64,000 bases of DNA, from assembly GCF_023541015.1 (NCBI RefSeq), contig NZ_JALNPR010000003.1, positions 248,001 to 312,000 of the forward strand, given 5' to 3'. A program made the translations under genes and the position numbers. This DNA is from Marivivens donghaensis. GTDB taxonomy: Bacteria; Pseudomonadota; Alphaproteobacteria; Rhodobacterales; Rhodobacteraceae. The notes beneath the pieces are model-generated. The model had not been told where the DNA came from. It ran no database searches and saw nothing but the letters and a program-made list of their open reading frames with translations. This document shows positions 29,976 through 40,614 of this stretch, in pieces (position 1 is the stretch's first letter; each line of letters starts with the position of its first letter).

Positions 29976-31157
29976 ATGAAGGTTCGTACACTCATCCTTG
30001 GCGCCGGTGCTGCCGGCCTGTTCTGCGCTGCCCATGCGGGTCGTGATGTATTGGTTGTCGACCACGCGAAACGTGCGGGCGAAAAGATCCGCATTTCTGG
30101 CGGTGGACGCTGCAATTTCACGAATATGGAGGTGTCGGCTAAGAACTTCCTCAGCCAGAACCCCCACTTCAGCAAATCCGCCCTCGCCCGTTACACGCCT
30201 TGGGACTTCATCGGGTTGGTCAGCGCCTATGGCATCGGCTGGCATGAAAAGACGCTCGGCCAATTGTTCTGCGATAATTCCGCCAAGGACATCGTGAATA
30301 TGCTGGTCACTGAGGCAGAAAAGGCGGGCGCGAAACTTTGGCTTGAAACCGAAATCGTCGAGGTGCGCCGCACCGACCGCTTTATCGTATCGCTGCGTCG
30401 CCATGGCAAAGACATCACGGTAGAGGCCGACCATCTCGTTGTAGCTACGGGCGGTAAATCGATCCCCAAAATGGGCGCGACGGGCCTCGCTTATCAAATT
30501 GCAGAGCAGTTTGGCCTCGCGGTCACAGACACACGCGCTGGCCTCGTGCCCTTTACCTTTTCCGACAGCCGCTTTGCCGAGGTGTCAGGCATCGCCCTCC
30601 CCGTTCTGGCCCGCGCCGCCACTGGCCCCGCCTTTGCCGAAGCACTCCTATGCACGCACCGTGGCCTCTCTGGGCCTGCCATGTTGCAAGTCTCAAGCTA
30701 CTGGACCAGCGGTGAAGCGGTCGACATCGATCTGATCCCCGCGACTGACCTCACCGAAACACTCCGCAAGGCGCGCAGCACCGATCCCCGCAAATCGGTG
30801 ACAACCATCCTCGCCCGCGTTCTTCCCTCGCGCCTTGTCGATCACCTGACCGCTGAATTCGACCTCTCGGGCAATTGCGCGGAATGGTCGGACGGACGGA
30901 TTGAAAACCTGCGTCTCGCTCTATCCCATTGGCAAGTCAAACCCACAGGGACCGAAGGCTACCGCACCGCCGAAGTCACCCTTGGCGGCGTCGATACGGA
31001 CGGCCTATCCTCCACAACGATGGAAGCAAAAACCGTCGACGGCCTCTACTTCATCGGGGAATCTGTGGATGTCACAGGCTGGCTCGGCGGATATAACTTC
31101 CAATGGGCGTGGGCCTCCGCCCATGCCGCAGGCACGGCCATCGCAAACCGCGCCTGA
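29976..31157 (+). CDS. HI0933/BaiN-family FAD flavoprotein
   Basis: 393 residues. N-terminal FAD dinucleotide motif LGAGAAGLFCA near 7-17, then the family signature RISGGGRCNFTN near 39-50 and the C-terminal GGYNFQWAWASAHAAG near 371-386. Members are annotated as NAD(P)/FAD-dependent oxidoreductases or aminoacetone-oxidase-like; the true substrate is unknown. It is on the plus strand, opposite to all dcw genes, splitting ftsW from murD. No sign of mobile elements beside it. The ATG has an AAGGCAC-like ribosome site. Confidence 0.9.
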   Translation: MKVRTLILGAGAAGLFCAAHAGRDVLVVDHAKRAGEKIRISGGGRCNFTNMEVSAKNFLSQNPHFSKSALARYTPWDFIGLVSAYGIGWHEKTLGQLFCDNSAKDIVNMLVTEAEKAGAKLWLETEIVEVRRTDRFIVSLRRHGKDITVEADHLVVATGGKSIPKMGATGLAYQIAEQFGLAVTDTRAGLVPFTFSDSRFAEVSGIALPVLARAATGPAFAEALLCTHRGLSGPAMLQVSSYWTSGEAVDIDLIPATDLTETLRKARSTDPRKSVTTILARVLPSRLVDHLTAEFDLSGNCAEWSDGRIENLRLALSHWQVKPTGTEGYRTAEVTLGGVDTDGLSSTTMEAKTVDGLYFIGESVDVTGWLGGYNFQWAWASAHAAGTAIANRA

Positions 31158-31190
31158 ACTGCCTTTGTGCCCGAAATATCCCGGGGTGAA

Positions 31191-31223
31191 TTGGCCGTCA
31201 GGCCAAGAGGGGCAGCGCCCCTC
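31191..31223. repeat. Two adjacent hairpins between convergent genes
   Basis: TTGGCC-GTCA-GGCCAA (31191-31206) directly followed by GAGGGGC / GCCCCTC (31207-31223). It lies between the flavoprotein and murD stops; it may end both transcripts, but lacks T runs. Confidence 0.4.
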
Positions 31224-31226
31224 CCC

Positions 31227-32627
31227 TTACCCGATGATCGCCCGCACTTGCGCCGCGAAATCACCGCCGCGCTTTTCGAAGTTGTCATATTGATCGAAAC
31301 TCGCACAGGCAGGCGCTAGCAGGACCGTATCGCCCGCCTCTGCCTCGGCACTTGCACGAGCAACCGCCACTTCCATCGTGGTGCAGACCTCAGCCTCAAT
31401 CCCACCGAGCTGCATCGCGAATTGCGCCGCTTCACGGCCAATCACATAGGCCTTCACCACGGCACCTAGATGCGGCAACAAACCGTCCAAGCCGCCTTCC
31501 TTCTGCAGACCGCCACAAATCCAGCGAATACGCGGAAACGCCTGCAGCGCCTTCGCCGCGCTATCGACGTTCGTGGCCTTGCTGTCATTCACATAGCGCA
31601 CGCCGTCTTTTTCGCCGATCAACTGGCTGCGGTGCGGCAGACCGGGGTAGGTCTTCATCGCTTCTTCGATCGTTTTCGGGCCGATCCCCAAGGTTCGACA
31701 GGCCGCATAGGCGGCACAAGCGTTCTGGTGGTTATGCGCCCCCGGAAGGCCAAGGATACCGCGCATATCAATCGACGCCACCTGACGCCCCTTACGCCAT
31801 TCGGCGAGGAACCCTTTGCGCGCAAAAACGGTCCAGCCTTCGCCGTCCAATTTCCGAGCCGAGGAAATACGGATCACACGATCATCTGCCTGCCCTTCGG
31901 ACAGTTGGTTGGCGAGGTAACGCCCCTCAACCTCGTCCACGCCAATTACACAGCGATCAGGACCACCTTCGGCGAACAGGCGGCGCTTGGCCGCGAAATA
32001 GCCGCCCAGTCCCGCATGCCGATCTAAATGATCGGGCGACAGGTTGGTGAACACACCCACATCGGGCGTCATCGCACGGGCAAGATCGGTTTGGTAGGAT
32101 GACAGTTCCAGCACCACGACCTCACCATCGCGGGCAGGATCAATGTCCAAAACGCCACGACCGATGTTACCCGCCAATTGGGTCGGGCGGCCTGCCTCTT
32201 TCAGGATGTGGTGGATCAAGGCAGAGGTCGTCGATTTCCCGTTGGACCCAGTGACCGCGATCACCTTGGGCTGTTGGTCGAAGTCGTCCCATGCGTAGGT
32301 CGCAAAGGATCGGAAAAAGAGGCCGATGTCATTATCGACTGCTACGCCCGCATCCCAAGCCGCTGCGATCACAGGGTTCGGCGCAGGATAGAGATGCGGA
32401 ATACCGGGCGACACGACCAGACAAGACACTCCATCAAAGGCCCCCTGCCGCGTCATGTCGCGCAATTCGATCCCTTCGGTTTCTGCCGCATCACGGGCCG
32501 CAGGGTTATCATCCCATGCCACCGCACGTGCCCCGCCCGCATTGAGCGCAGCCGCCGTTGCCCGCCCCGACCGACCAAGGCCAAGGACAGCAACGGTCTG
32601 ATCTTCGAAACCGAGAACAGGGATCAT
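31227..32627 (-). CDS. murD: UDP-N-acetylmuramoyl-L-alanine--D-glutamate ligase
   Basis: 466 residues. Adds D-Glu to UDP-MurNAc-L-Ala. N-terminal uracil-binding [12 protein letters not shown] near 14-25, P-loop GSNGKST at 127-133, central LSSYQ near 173-177 and C-terminal NDSKATN near 343-349. It lies 24 bp downstream of mraY and its stop faces the plus-strand flavoprotein gene, so this half of the dcw operon ends here. Confidence 0.96.
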   Translation of the reverse strand: MIPVLGFEDQTVAVLGLGRSGRATAAALNAGGARAVAWDDNPAARDAAETEGIELRDMTRQGAFDGVSCLVVSPGIPHLYPAPNPVIAAAWDAGVAVDNDIGLFFRSFATYAWDDFDQQPKVIAVTGSNGKSTTSALIHHILKEAGRPTQLAGNIGRGVLDIDPARDGEVVVLELSSYQTDLARAMTPDVGVFTNLSPDHLDRHAGLGGYFAAKRRLFAEGGPDRCVIGVDEVEGRYLANQLSEGQADDRVIRISSARKLDGEGWTVFARKGFLAEWRKGRQVASIDMRGILGLPGAHNHQNACAAYAACRTLGIGPKTIEEAMKTYPGLPHRSQLIGEKDGVRYVNDSKATNVDSAAKALQAFPRIRWICGGLQKEGGLDGLLPHLGAVVKAYVIGREAAQFAMQLGGIEAEVCTTMEVAVARASAEAEAGDTVLLAPACASFDQYDNFEKRGGDFAAQVRAIIG

Positions 32628-32651
32628 GAGAACCTCAGTATGATATAGGAA

Positions 32652-33734
32652 TTAGCGGACCTTGAGCGTCGCCAGACCGATCATCGCAAGGATGAGCGAG
32701 ATAATCCAGAAGCGGATCACGATCTGCGGCTCTGACCAGCCCTTCTTTTCGTAGTGGTGGTGGATCGGCGCCATCAGGAACACACGTTTGCCCGTGCGCT
32801 TGAAGTACGCGACCTGAATGATGACCGACAGGGTCTCCATCACAAAGAGGCCGCCGACGATCGACAAAACGATCTCGTGCTTTGTCGCAACTGCAATCGC
32901 CCCCAAGGCACCACCCAGCGCGAGCGAACCCGTGTCGCCCATAAACACAGCGGCGGGCGGTGCGTTATACCACAGGAACCCAAGACCGCCGCCGATGAGG
33001 GCCGCACAGAAAATGGTGATCTCACCTGCTTCGGGGACGTAATGCACCTCAAGGTATTCGGTAAAGTCGACGCGACCGACCGCATAAGCGATGATCCCAA
33101 AGGTCGCCGCCGCAATCATCACGGGCATCACAGCCAGACCGTCCAAGCCATCGGTAAAGTTCACAGCGTTCGCAGCACCCACGATGACGAGCATCGCAAA
33201 GGGCACAAAGAGGAAGCCCAAATCGACCAGTAGGTTTTTGAAGATCGGGAAGGCCAGTTCGTTGGACAACGCCTCGGGGTGGAAATAGGACGCCCAGAAC
33301 CCAGCCAGTGCCGCGACGACGAACCCAAGGACAAGACGAACCTTACCCGACACGCCATCGGTGCTTTGCTTGCTGACCTTTGCGTAGTCGTCCGCAAAAC
33401 CGATCATCGCGTAGGACAGAGTGACAAACAGCACCATCAGCACAAACGGGTTGTCCATCCGCGCCCAGAGGATTGTCGAAAACGCCAAGGCCCCAACGAT
33501 CAACAGACCGCCCATCGTCGGCGTACCTGCTTTGACAAAGTGGCCCTCAGGTCCGTCAGAACGAATTGGCTGCCCCTTACCTTGCTTGCGACGCAGAACG
33601 TTGATCAGCGGTTTCCCGAACATGAAACCAAAGATCAGCGCCGTGAGGAATGCCCCACCCGCGCGGAAAGAGATGTAGCGGAAAAGGTTAAAGAAATCGC
33701 CGCCATCAGACAGGTTTGTTAACAAATACAGCAT
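32652..33734 (-). CDS. mraY: Phospho-N-acetylmuramoyl-pentapeptide transferase
   Basis: 360 residues with about ten membrane helices. Transfers phospho-MurNAc-pentapeptide to undecaprenyl phosphate, making lipid I. Conserved motifs: FxKxGTPTMGG near 67-77, the aspartate pair in [11 protein letters not shown] near 112-122, [10 protein letters not shown] near 191-200 and the cytoplasmic [11 protein letters not shown] near 320-330. It is placed between murF and murD with short gaps of 5 and 24 bp. Confidence 0.97.
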   Translation of the reverse strand: MLYLLTNLSDGGDFFNLFRYISFRAGGAFLTALIFGFMFGKPLINVLRRKQGKGQPIRSDGPEGHFVKAGTPTMGGLLIVGALAFSTILWARMDNPFVLMVLFVTLSYAMIGFADDYAKVSKQSTDGVSGKVRLVLGFVVAALAGFWASYFHPEALSNELAFPIFKNLLVDLGFLFVPFAMLVIVGAANAVNFTDGLDGLAVMPVMIAAATFGIIAYAVGRVDFTEYLEVHYVPEAGEITIFCAALIGGGLGFLWYNAPPAAVFMGDTGSLALGGALGAIAVATKHEIVLSIVGGLFVMETLSVIIQVAYFKRTGKRVFLMAPIHHHYEKKGWSEPQIVIRFWIISLILAMIGLATLKVR

Positions 33735-33739
33735 AAAAA

Positions 33740-35188
33740 TCAGGCCTCTTGTTCGGACTTGGCTCTGCGTTGCCCCAATTTACGGAGCGCGTCAACGACT
33801 AGGCTGACTTTGCTGCCTTTGGACCCTTTAACCAAAACAACGTCACCGCTGTCTACTAAACGGTTAATATCAGGGATGAGATCTTGGGCGGTTTCTTCCC
33901 AGTGGCCGCGTTTCCCTTCGGGGAGCGCTTCCCACATGTGGCGCATACGATTGCCAACGCAGTGGACCACCTGAATGTCAGCAATCGACCGATCATTCAC
34001 CATGCCAGCGTGCAACGCGATCTCATCGGGACCCAGCTCAAGCATATCGCCAAGGATCGCAACACGGCGACCTTTGGCATAGCGGCCAAAGCCATTGCGG
34101 GGCTTACGTGCAGCCAGAACTTCGAGGCTCGCAGAGAGCGATGTGGGGTTCGCGTTGAACGCATCGTCGATCAGATCAAAGTAGTGACCATCGCGGGCGG
34201 GATCGGTGACGATCTGTTCTGAGAGGCCGCGCCCAGCAGGCGGCGACCATTGCCCGAGGTCGAGCATCGCCTTTGTCCGATCTGCGCCGAGCGCCTGCAC
34301 CACAGCCACCACACCCAAGGCGTTCATGGCAAAGTGACGGCCTTCGGTCGCGACCTTGAGCAAGACAGGCGTGCGCCATGCACGGGCCTGCGCCACCGTT
34401 GCACCTTCGCAAATCCGAAGGTCGAGCATCCGGTGGTGACATCCTTTGGACTGACCAAAGGTGATGACCTTCGCGCCTTTGGCATGGGCGGCATCGATTA
34501 GGATTTGCGAATTCGACAGATCGCCGTTCAGAACAGCGATGCCTTTGGGCTCTAGCCCCTCGCAAATCGCGGCCTTCTCGCGGGCGATCCCGTCGATATT
34601 CTCAAACGCCTCAAGGTGCGCTGCTGCCACGGTTGTGATCATGACCACATGTGGACGCGCCATTTTGGCGAGCGGCGCGATTTCACCTGGGTGGTTCATC
34701 CCGATTTCGATTACCGCGTATTTCGTGTCCGCAGGCATCCGTGCCAAAGTCAGCGGAACGCCCCAATGGTTGTTGTAAGACGCCTCAGCCGCGTGAGTTT
34801 TCCCTTGGGTGCCCAAGACATCGCGCAGCATTTCCTTGGTCGATGTTTTGCCGACCGACCCCGTCACAGCAACAACGCGGGCCTTTGTCCGTGCCCGTGC
34901 GGCGCGGCCCAAATCCTCTAACGCGGTCAGAACATCATCGACGATCAGCAGCGGCGCATCTTCTGCGACACCTTCGGGACAGTGCGTGACGAGTGCCGCC
35001 CCTGCCCCAGACGCCAGCGCCTGAGCGACAAAATCGTGCCCATCCCGTGCGGCTTTGAGCGCGACAAAGAGGTCGCCCTCTTGCAGGGTTCGGGTATCAA
35101 TCGACACGCCAGTGACCGACCAGTCACAAGTCGCCGTGCCGCCCGTTGCGGCCACAGCATCACGCGAAGTCCAAAGCGGCGTTGTCAT
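33740..35188 (-). CDS. murF: UDP-MurNAc-tripeptide--D-Ala-D-Ala ligase
   Basis: 482 residues. Adds the D-Ala-D-Ala dipeptide. N-terminal domain with [16 protein letters not shown] near 29-44, P-loop [12 protein letters not shown] near 109-120, [10 protein letters not shown] near 162-171 and the DAFNANP motif near 340-346. The start overlaps the murE stop by one base (TGATG). Confidence 0.96.
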   Translation of the reverse strand: MTTPLWTSRDAVAATGGTATCDWSVTGVSIDTRTLQEGDLFVALKAARDGHDFVAQALASGAGAALVTHCPEGVAEDAPLLIVDDVLTALEDLGRAARARTKARVVAVTGSVGKTSTKEMLRDVLGTQGKTHAAEASYNNHWGVPLTLARMPADTKYAVIEIGMNHPGEIAPLAKMARPHVVMITTVAAAHLEAFENIDGIAREKAAICEGLEPKGIAVLNGDLSNSQILIDAAHAKGAKVITFGQSKGCHHRMLDLRICEGATVAQARAWRTPVLLKVATEGRHFAMNALGVVAVVQALGADRTKAMLDLGQWSPPAGRGLSEQIVTDPARDGHYFDLIDDAFNANPTSLSASLEVLAARKPRNGFGRYAKGRRVAILGDMLELGPDEIALHAGMVNDRSIADIQVVHCVGNRMRHMWEALPEGKRGHWEETAQDLIPDINRLVDSGDVVLVKGSKGSKVSLVVDALRKLGQRRAKSEQEA

Positions 35189-36693
35189 CAGATTTTCCCA
35201 TCAAGCGCGAGGACCGCTTGGGACGCGACCTCTACATCATCGAAATGCAGCACGTCGGTGCCAACAATTTGGCCCGTCTCATGCCCCTTACCCGCGACAA
35301 GCAGAGCATCGCCTGGCTGCAGCATGTCAGCAGCGCGTAAGATCGCTTCGGCACGATCACCGACCTCGTAAACATCTTTGGTCCGAACGCGGTGCGCACC
35401 TTCAATCACGGCAGCGCGGATCAAAGCGGGATCCTCGGACCGCGGGTTATCGTCGGTCACAATCACCACATCCGCATTCTCAGCAGCCGCAGCGCCCATC
35501 AACGGGCGTTTTGTGGTGTCACGGTCGCCACCTGCCCCAACAATCGCAATAATGCGCCCCATCACATGCGGGCGGATGGCTTGCAGCGCGGTTTCGATAG
35601 CATCAGGCGTGTGCGCATAATCCACATAGACCGCCGCGCCGTTGTCGCGTGTGGCGGCCAATTGCATGCGACCCCGCACCGTCGTCAGTTGCGGCAGCGT
35701 GTCAAAGACGTCTTGCGGGTCGGCGCCCGCGCCAATCACCAGCCCAGCCGCAAGGAGCACGTTTTCTGCCTGAAATCCGCCGATGAGGTTCAGACGGGTC
35801 AGGTGAATTTCACCCTGCCAGTCAAACCGCAAATCCTGCCCCGTCGCATCAAACCGCTGTGACAAGAGCCGCAAACGTGCGAGATCAGAGCGCCCAACGC
35901 CAAGCACTTCATGGCCACGTTGTTCGGCAATGCGTAGAACGTCGATCCCTTTGGGATCATCGAGGTTGATCACCGCCGTGCCTTCGGGTGGCAACACACG
36001 GTCAAAGAGGCCCATCTTTGCGTCGAAATAAGCCTCAAACGTCTTATGATAGTCGAGGTGATCTTGGGTAAAATTCGTAAACCCAGCCGCCGCCAACATC
36101 ACGCCATCCAAACGCCGCTGATCGAGCCCGTGCGAAGACGCCTCCATCGCGACATGGGTCACGCCTTCGGTCGCGGCCGAGGCCAAAACCCGCTGCAATG
36201 TGATCGGATCGGGTGTCGTGTGGCGAAGAGGATAGGTCCACGCCCCTTCAACACCCGTGGTGCCGAGGTTTACTGCCTCGAAGCCAAGTTCCGTCCAGAT
36301 CTGACGGCAGAAGGTCGAGACAGAGGTTTTCCCATTGGTCCCCGTCACCGCAACGGCGACCTCTGGCTGCGCACCAAAGTACAGCGCCGCTGTTTGCGCC
36401 AAGGTCTGACGTGGGTCTTCGGAAATAATCAAACAGGCGCTGCTATCGGCCAAAACGTCAGCGGCCATTTCAGCCCCTGCACGGTCCGTCAAAATCGCAA
36501 CCGCACCGTTTTCAAGCGCTGTGCCGATATAGGCCGCGCCATGGACGTTGCTGCCGGGCATTGCACCAAAAAGGGCACCTGGCATGACTTCGCGACTGTC
36601 GATGGTGATCGCGTTGACCCGCGCATCGCAGGCCCCCTGTGCCGTCAGTCCTAGGTCTGACAATGTGACCGTCTTTTGCGCAGCGCCTGCCAT
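35188..36693 (-). CDS. murE: UDP-MurNAc-L-Ala-D-Glu--meso-DAP ligase
   Basis: 501 residues. Adds the third stem residue. P-loop TGTNGKTS at 117-124, TTGVEG near 145-150 and the C-terminal DDNPRSEDP motif near residue 414. The DNPR form is diagnostic for meso-diaminopimelate rather than lysine, so the organism's peptidoglycan should be DAP type. Fourteen bases separate it from ftsI. Confidence 0.96.
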   Translation of the reverse strand: MAGAAQKTVTLSDLGLTAQGACDARVNAITIDSREVMPGALFGAMPGSNVHGAAYIGTALENGAVAILTDRAGAEMAADVLADSSACLIISEDPRQTLAQTAALYFGAQPEVAVAVTGTNGKTSVSTFCRQIWTELGFEAVNLGTTGVEGAWTYPLRHTTPDPITLQRVLASAATEGVTHVAMEASSHGLDQRRLDGVMLAAAGFTNFTQDHLDYHKTFEAYFDAKMGLFDRVLPPEGTAVINLDDPKGIDVLRIAEQRGHEVLGVGRSDLARLRLLSQRFDATGQDLRFDWQGEIHLTRLNLIGGFQAENVLLAAGLVIGAGADPQDVFDTLPQLTTVRGRMQLAATRDNGAAVYVDYAHTPDAIETALQAIRPHVMGRIIAIVGAGGDRDTTKRPLMGAAAAENADVVIVTDDNPRSEDPALIRAAVIEGAHRVRTKDVYEVGDRAEAILRAADMLQPGDALLVAGKGHETGQIVGTDVLHFDDVEVASQAVLALDGKI

Positions 36694-36707
36694 ATGAAAT
36701 GCCCCTC

Positions 36708-38489
36708 TTATTCTGAAGCGAGCGATACACCCGTCATGAGGGGAGTTTCAATATTCGGTCGCAACCCAAGCAAGGGTGCAACGCGGCGGATCATCTCTGC
36801 CGCGACAGGCACGGCAGTCCAACCCGCTGTGCGGCGCGGCTCTGATCCTGTGGTGTCATTCGGTTCATCCAAAGTCACAACGAGGACGTATTTCGGGTCC
36901 GATGCAGGAAAGACCGACGCGAAGGTCGCGATGACTTTATCGTCGTAGTAGCCGCCCGTCGGGCGCACCTTGTCGGCGGTACCTGTTTTACCAGCAACCT
37001 CATAGCCTGCGACTTCACCAAAGGACGCGGTGCCGCGGGTCACTACCTGACGCAACATGTCTACCGACTGACGTGCAGTTGTTTCGCTGATCACCCGTTC
37101 GCCCACCGTGTTAGAGGCATCATGGATCAACGTTGGCGTCACTAAACGGCCACCATTCGCAAGCGTAGCGTAGGCCGATGCGAGGTGGAGCGGCGATGCC
37201 GCCACGCCGTGACCGTAGGAAATGGTCATCGTGTTAATCGGCGTCCAATCGCGGGGATATTGCGGACGGCCTGCGCGGGCCTCGCTCAATTCAACGGGAG
37301 ATACGTCGAGGATGCCCAAAGACCGCAGGAATTCCTGCTGGCGTTCGCCGCCGATCATTTCCGCGATATGCGCGGTGCCAATGTTCGACGATTTCGCAAT
37401 CACGTCCGTGACGCTGTTTTCGCGGCCATAGCTGTGGAAGTCGTTGATCGCAAAGCCGCCGATGCGGATCGCAGGTTGGGTTTGGATCATGGTGTCAGGG
37501 TTGACCAAGCCAAGCTCTAGCGCCTGTGCAACGGCCAAAATCTTGAACGTAGAGCCCAATTCGTAAACGCCCTGCACCGCGCGGTTAAACAGCGGGCTAT
37601 CGGACTGGTCGCCTTGGGTCAGAACGGTGGGACGATTGTTCGGGTCAAAGTCAGGCAGCGACGCCATCGAGATAATCTCGCCCGTGTGCACGTCCATCAA
37701 AACAGCGGCAGCGCCTTTGGCGTTCATCAGCATCATACCGCCCGCAAGAACGCGTTCGGTCGCGGCCTGAATGGTCAGGTCAATCGACAGCTGGAGCGGA
37801 GCACCGCCATTCGCAGGATCACGCAGGTAGTCGTCGAATTGGCGCTCAACCCCTGCAATACCCACGATTTCAGCAGAATCAACACTTTCGCGGCCAAAGT
37901 TCGATCCACCAAGGATATGGCTTGCAACTGGACCGTTAGGATAAAGGCGCATTTCGCGCGGCCCGAACAGCAATCCCGGTTCACCGATGTCAAAGACTTC
38001 TTGCATCTGTTCAGGGCTGATCTGACGGCGGATCCAGACAAAACTACGGTTGCCTGTGAAATCCTTGAGCAGGCGCTCCTCGTCCAATTCTGGGAAAATC
38101 CGCGCCAGTTCAGAGGCAGCCACCTCTGGATCGATCATGTCGCGCGGGTGCGCGTATACTGCGTAAGTGTCAAAGTTGGTCGCCAGAACGCGACCCTCGC
38201 GGTCGACGATATCGGACCGCATCGACAGGATCGGATCACCGCTCCGCGATACTTGAGGTTCTTCGGGTAAGGTCGTTGCAATCACACCCATTTTCAGGAT
38301 GATCGCTGTGAACGCGAAAAAGAAACAACCGCCCAAAATATACAGGCGGCTTTCGGCACGCACACGGTCCGTGTCGCGCATCGCTTCATGACGAATGCGC
38401 TTATTCTCGGCCTCAATCGCGTCAGGGTTTTCCCCTGCTTGACGGGCGTTCAGGATACGGGCCAGTGGACGAAGCGGGGTGCGGATCAT
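36708..38489 (-). CDS. ftsI: Septal transpeptidase FtsI (PBP3)
   Basis: 593 residues. Class B penicillin-binding protein that crosslinks septal peptidoglycan with FtsW. One membrane helix at about 49-70; PBP dimerisation domain about 80-240. The transpeptidase motifs are S313-T-F-K316 (SxxK), S367-S-N369 (SxN) and a KTGT motif near residue 497. Extensive cytoplasmic N-terminus (48 residues). It overlaps the ftsL stop by 4 bp (ATGA). Confidence 0.96.
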   Translation of the reverse strand: MIRTPLRPLARILNARQAGENPDAIEAENKRIRHEAMRDTDRVRAESRLYILGGCFFFAFTAIILKMGVIATTLPEEPQVSRSGDPILSMRSDIVDREGRVLATNFDTYAVYAHPRDMIDPEVAASELARIFPELDEERLLKDFTGNRSFVWIRRQISPEQMQEVFDIGEPGLLFGPREMRLYPNGPVASHILGGSNFGRESVDSAEIVGIAGVERQFDDYLRDPANGGAPLQLSIDLTIQAATERVLAGGMMLMNAKGAAAVLMDVHTGEIISMASLPDFDPNNRPTVLTQGDQSDSPLFNRAVQGVYELGSTFKILAVAQALELGLVNPDTMIQTQPAIRIGGFAINDFHSYGRENSVTDVIAKSSNIGTAHIAEMIGGERQQEFLRSLGILDVSPVELSEARAGRPQYPRDWTPINTMTISYGHGVAASPLHLASAYATLANGGRLVTPTLIHDASNTVGERVISETTARQSVDMLRQVVTRGTASFGEVAGYEVAGKTGTADKVRPTGGYYDDKVIATFASVFPASDPKYVLVVTLDEPNDTTGSEPRRTAGWTAVPVAAEMIRRVAPLLGLRPNIETPLMTGVSLASE

Positions 38490-38842
38490 AGAGTGCCCTC
38501 CGCATCACCATCGCTCGACACTTCTACGATCCGGCCCGACACGGGCAACAAAGGCAGCGAGGGATAGATCACCTGATCCACACGACCAAAGCCATCGGGC
38601 ATCAGCGGCAACAGCCCCAGACGGTCAAAATTCAGATCAACGAGGTCGCGCAGACGGTCAGGACGGTTCAGATAGGCCCACTCTGCCCGCAGCATCCGCA
38701 GGCTAGAGTTTGCCGCTGCAATTTCGCGGCTTAACTGACGGACATGTTTGATGGAATCTTGAGTGCGGTAGTTTTCCTGATAGGCCCAAAACGCCAATGC
38801 AATGACCCCAAGCGCGGACAAAACATACAACAGGCTACGCAT
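38486..38842 (-). CDS. ftsL: Cell division protein FtsL
   Basis: 118 residues: a very short cytoplasmic N-terminus, one membrane helix (about residues 3-20), then a periplasmic coiled coil (about 25-70) with RAEWAYLNRPDRL, the characteristic FtsL element following the coil. Acts with FtsB and FtsQ to activate FtsWI. Position between rsmH and ftsI, with 1-bp and 4-bp overlaps, supports the call despite low sequence conservation. Confidence 0.88.
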   Translation of the reverse strand: MRSLLYVLSALGVIALAFWAYQENYRTQDSIKHVRQLSREIAAANSSLRMLRAEWAYLNRPDRLRDLVDLNFDRLGLLPLMPDGFGRVDQVIYPSLPLLPVSGRIVEVSSDGDAEGTL

Positions 38843-39810
38843 TACCGCTCCCCTTTGCGCATAGGCATACCAAGCGCCTTGCGATCCATGTCTCCCGATG
38901 GCGCATCAGTGCGGCGCGCAACACGAAGCTTTGCCGACCGTGACCTCGGGTTTTCCGTCAATTCTTGCTGATCCGGTCCGATGGCCTTTTTCTCGACCAT
39001 TTCGAACGCGGGCTTATCTTGCGCCAGTTCAGGCGCGTAACGGTTCGCGTTTGCGGTCCTGCCCGACCGCGATTGGAAGAACCGTTTTGTCATCCGATCT
39101 TCGACCGAATGGAACGTCACAACAGCCAAGAGACCACCCGGTTTCAATGCCCGTTCGGCAGCCATGAGGCCCTCAGCCAACTGGCCGTATTCATCATTCA
39201 CCGCAATGCGCAGTGCTTGGAACGTGCGGGTCGCGGGATGGCTCTGCCCCGGTTTGGGTCGCGGCAGGCAGCTTTCCACGATTTTCGCAAGCTGCAGCGT
39301 GGTCGTCAGAGGACGCGCCTTAACGATGGCCTTTGCGATGCGACGGCTCGCGCGTTCTTCACCGTAAAGGTAGATGATATCGGCGAGCTCTTCTTCGTCC
39401 AGCTCATTGCAAAGGTCCGCTGCAGAGGTGCCCGACTGGCTCATCCGCATGTCGAGTGGGCCTTCTTTCATGAAAGAAAAGCCGCGCTCCGCAAGATCCA
39501 ACTGCATCGACGACACGCCAAGATCGAGAACAACCCCATCAAGGTTCTGCGCATACTGATCCATATCCGAGAAGGTGCCTTGCACGAATTCAATCCGGTC
39601 GCCGAAGTCCCCGATCCATGGCTCTGCCATCTCAAACGCCAGCGGATCCCTGTCCACTCCGATAACCTTATCAGCACCCGCTTCTAGCAGTGCACGGGTA
39701 TAGCCACCCGCGCCAAAGGTCCCATCAAGCCAGACACCTGAAACAGGCGAGACCGCCCGAATGAGCGGCCTGATGAGAACGGGAATATGCGGGTCGGTCG
39801 GAGAGGACAT
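38842..39810 (-). CDS. rsmH: 16S rRNA (cytosine1402-N4)-methyltransferase
   Basis: 322 residues. SAM-dependent RsmH/MraW. N-terminal [10 protein letters not shown] near 8-17, SAM loop [14 protein letters not shown] near 29-42, [12 protein letters not shown] near 94-105 and the C-terminal [13 protein letters not shown] near 239-251. The last 40 residues are basic. The start shares one base with the mraZ stop. Confidence 0.96.
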   Translation of the reverse strand: MSSPTDPHIPVLIRPLIRAVSPVSGVWLDGTFGAGGYTRALLEAGADKVIGVDRDPLAFEMAEPWIGDFGDRIEFVQGTFSDMDQYAQNLDGVVLDLGVSSMQLDLAERGFSFMKEGPLDMRMSQSGTSAADLCNELDEEELADIIYLYGEERASRRIAKAIVKARPLTTTLQLAKIVESCLPRPKPGQSHPATRTFQALRIAVNDEYGQLAEGLMAAERALKPGGLLAVVTFHSVEDRMTKRFFQSRSGRTANANRYAPELAQDKPAFEMVEKKAIGPDQQELTENPRSRSAKLRVARRTDAPSGDMDRKALGMPMRKGER

Positions 39811-40310
39811 CAGCTGCCCCCCAACAATGACAACGGATCAAAGTCATCGTCCATGCCTTCCAGCCAGTCATCAATGTCTGCATTGACTGTGGACTGGAAG
39901 ATATCGTTGCTCCACATCTCGAACGTGCCAACGAGACCGCGGAAATAAACGTCCCCCTCTTCGATCGACAGTTTATCGCGGATCGACTTTGGCAGGATCA
40001 CGCGACCATCTTTATCGACATCGAGCGTGATCGACTGCGTCACATAGAGGTGCGCCAGACGTTTTTGATCAGCAGAGCGTTCGCGCGGCATCGCATAGAT
40101 ATCATCAATGACGCGCTGATATTCATTGATCGTATAGGCTTGCACGCAATTCTTCAGGTGCTGACCGTAGACGATTTTCAAACGGGGGTTACCGCGGGCT
40201 TCGGCTTCGGGATCACCAGAGAGCAGGACACGACGAAAATCGGCGGGGATCGACATGCGTCCCTTTTTATCCACCCGCTGGGTGTATTCGCCTTCAAACG
40301 CCTGAACCAC
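39810..40310 (-). CDS. mraZ: Transcriptional regulator MraZ
   Basis: 166 residues starting with GTG. Two SpoVT-AbrB-type DNA-binding repeats: the first contains [16 protein letters not shown] near 13-28 and the second [16 protein letters not shown] near 97-112. MraZ forms ring oligomers, binds tandem TGGG-type boxes and autoregulates the dcw operon. It is the first gene of the cluster. An AGAGGGA ribosome site lies about 9 bp upstream. Candidate target boxes are found at 40615-40649, 40749-40793 and 40904-40929. Confidence 0.95.
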   Translation of the reverse strand: MVQAFEGEYTQRVDKKGRMSIPADFRRVLLSGDPEAEARGNPRLKIVYGQHLKNCVQAYTINEYQRVIDDIYAMPRERSADQKRLAHLYVTQSITLDVDKDGRVILPKSIRDKLSIEEGDVYFRGLVGTFEMWSNDIFQSTVNADIDDWLEGMDDDFDPLSLLGGS

Positions 40311-40339
40311 TTGTGCGGTCCCTCTTACCTGCCCCCGAT

Positions 40340-40571
40340 TTCACCAACCCCGAAAAGGGAACGGCGGATCGAACTGCTGCCACTGTTCGATCCGCCGCCA
40401 CCGTCCCTTTCGGGAAGTCCAGCAACGCGCGCCACCTGGGGGGATGTCTGCTCGCTCGCGCGCCGGATCTATTATTCGGAAGAAGCGTGTGCCTGTATGA
40501 AACCTGCTATTTTCGCCTCTGGGCTCTTTTTAAGTTCGGCCCTTGGTATTTGTTATCACTCTGCTTCCGAT
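40340..40571 (-). ncRNA. Structured mraZ leader, possible UpsM-like sRNA
   Basis: A promoter-like element at 40578-40606 would start transcription near 40571, leaving about 260 untranslated bases before the mraZ GTG. Near its 3' end is the large hairpin 40349-40414. In Rhodobacter sphaeroides the abundant sRNA UpsM is made from the mraZ 5' leader by premature 3'-end formation; position, orientation and length agree, but no sequence comparison was possible. 3' end not determined. Confidence 0.5.
40349..40414 (-). repeat. Long imperfect hairpin in the mraZ leader
   Basis: Outer arms CCCGAAAAGGGA / TCCCTTTCGGG and inner arms CGGATCGAAC / GTTCGATCCG enclose a 10-base loop, with an asymmetric GC-rich bulge between. 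It ends 39 bp before the mraZ start. There is no T run on the minus strand, so any termination would need Rho or RNA processing. Confidence 0.75.
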
Positions 40572-40577
40572 GAGTTG

Positions 40578-40606
40578 AATATGCCGATTGGGACGGAGTC
40601 TGGCAA
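40578..40606 (-). promoter_or_regulatory. Candidate promoter of mraZ and the dcw operon
   Basis: On the minus strand TTGCCA (40606-40601, five of six to TTGACA), exactly 17 bp, then CATATT (40583-40578, four of six to TATAAT). The nearest TGG-box array ends 9 bp upstream of the -35. Confidence 0.6.
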
Positions 40607-40614
40607 CAACTTTC

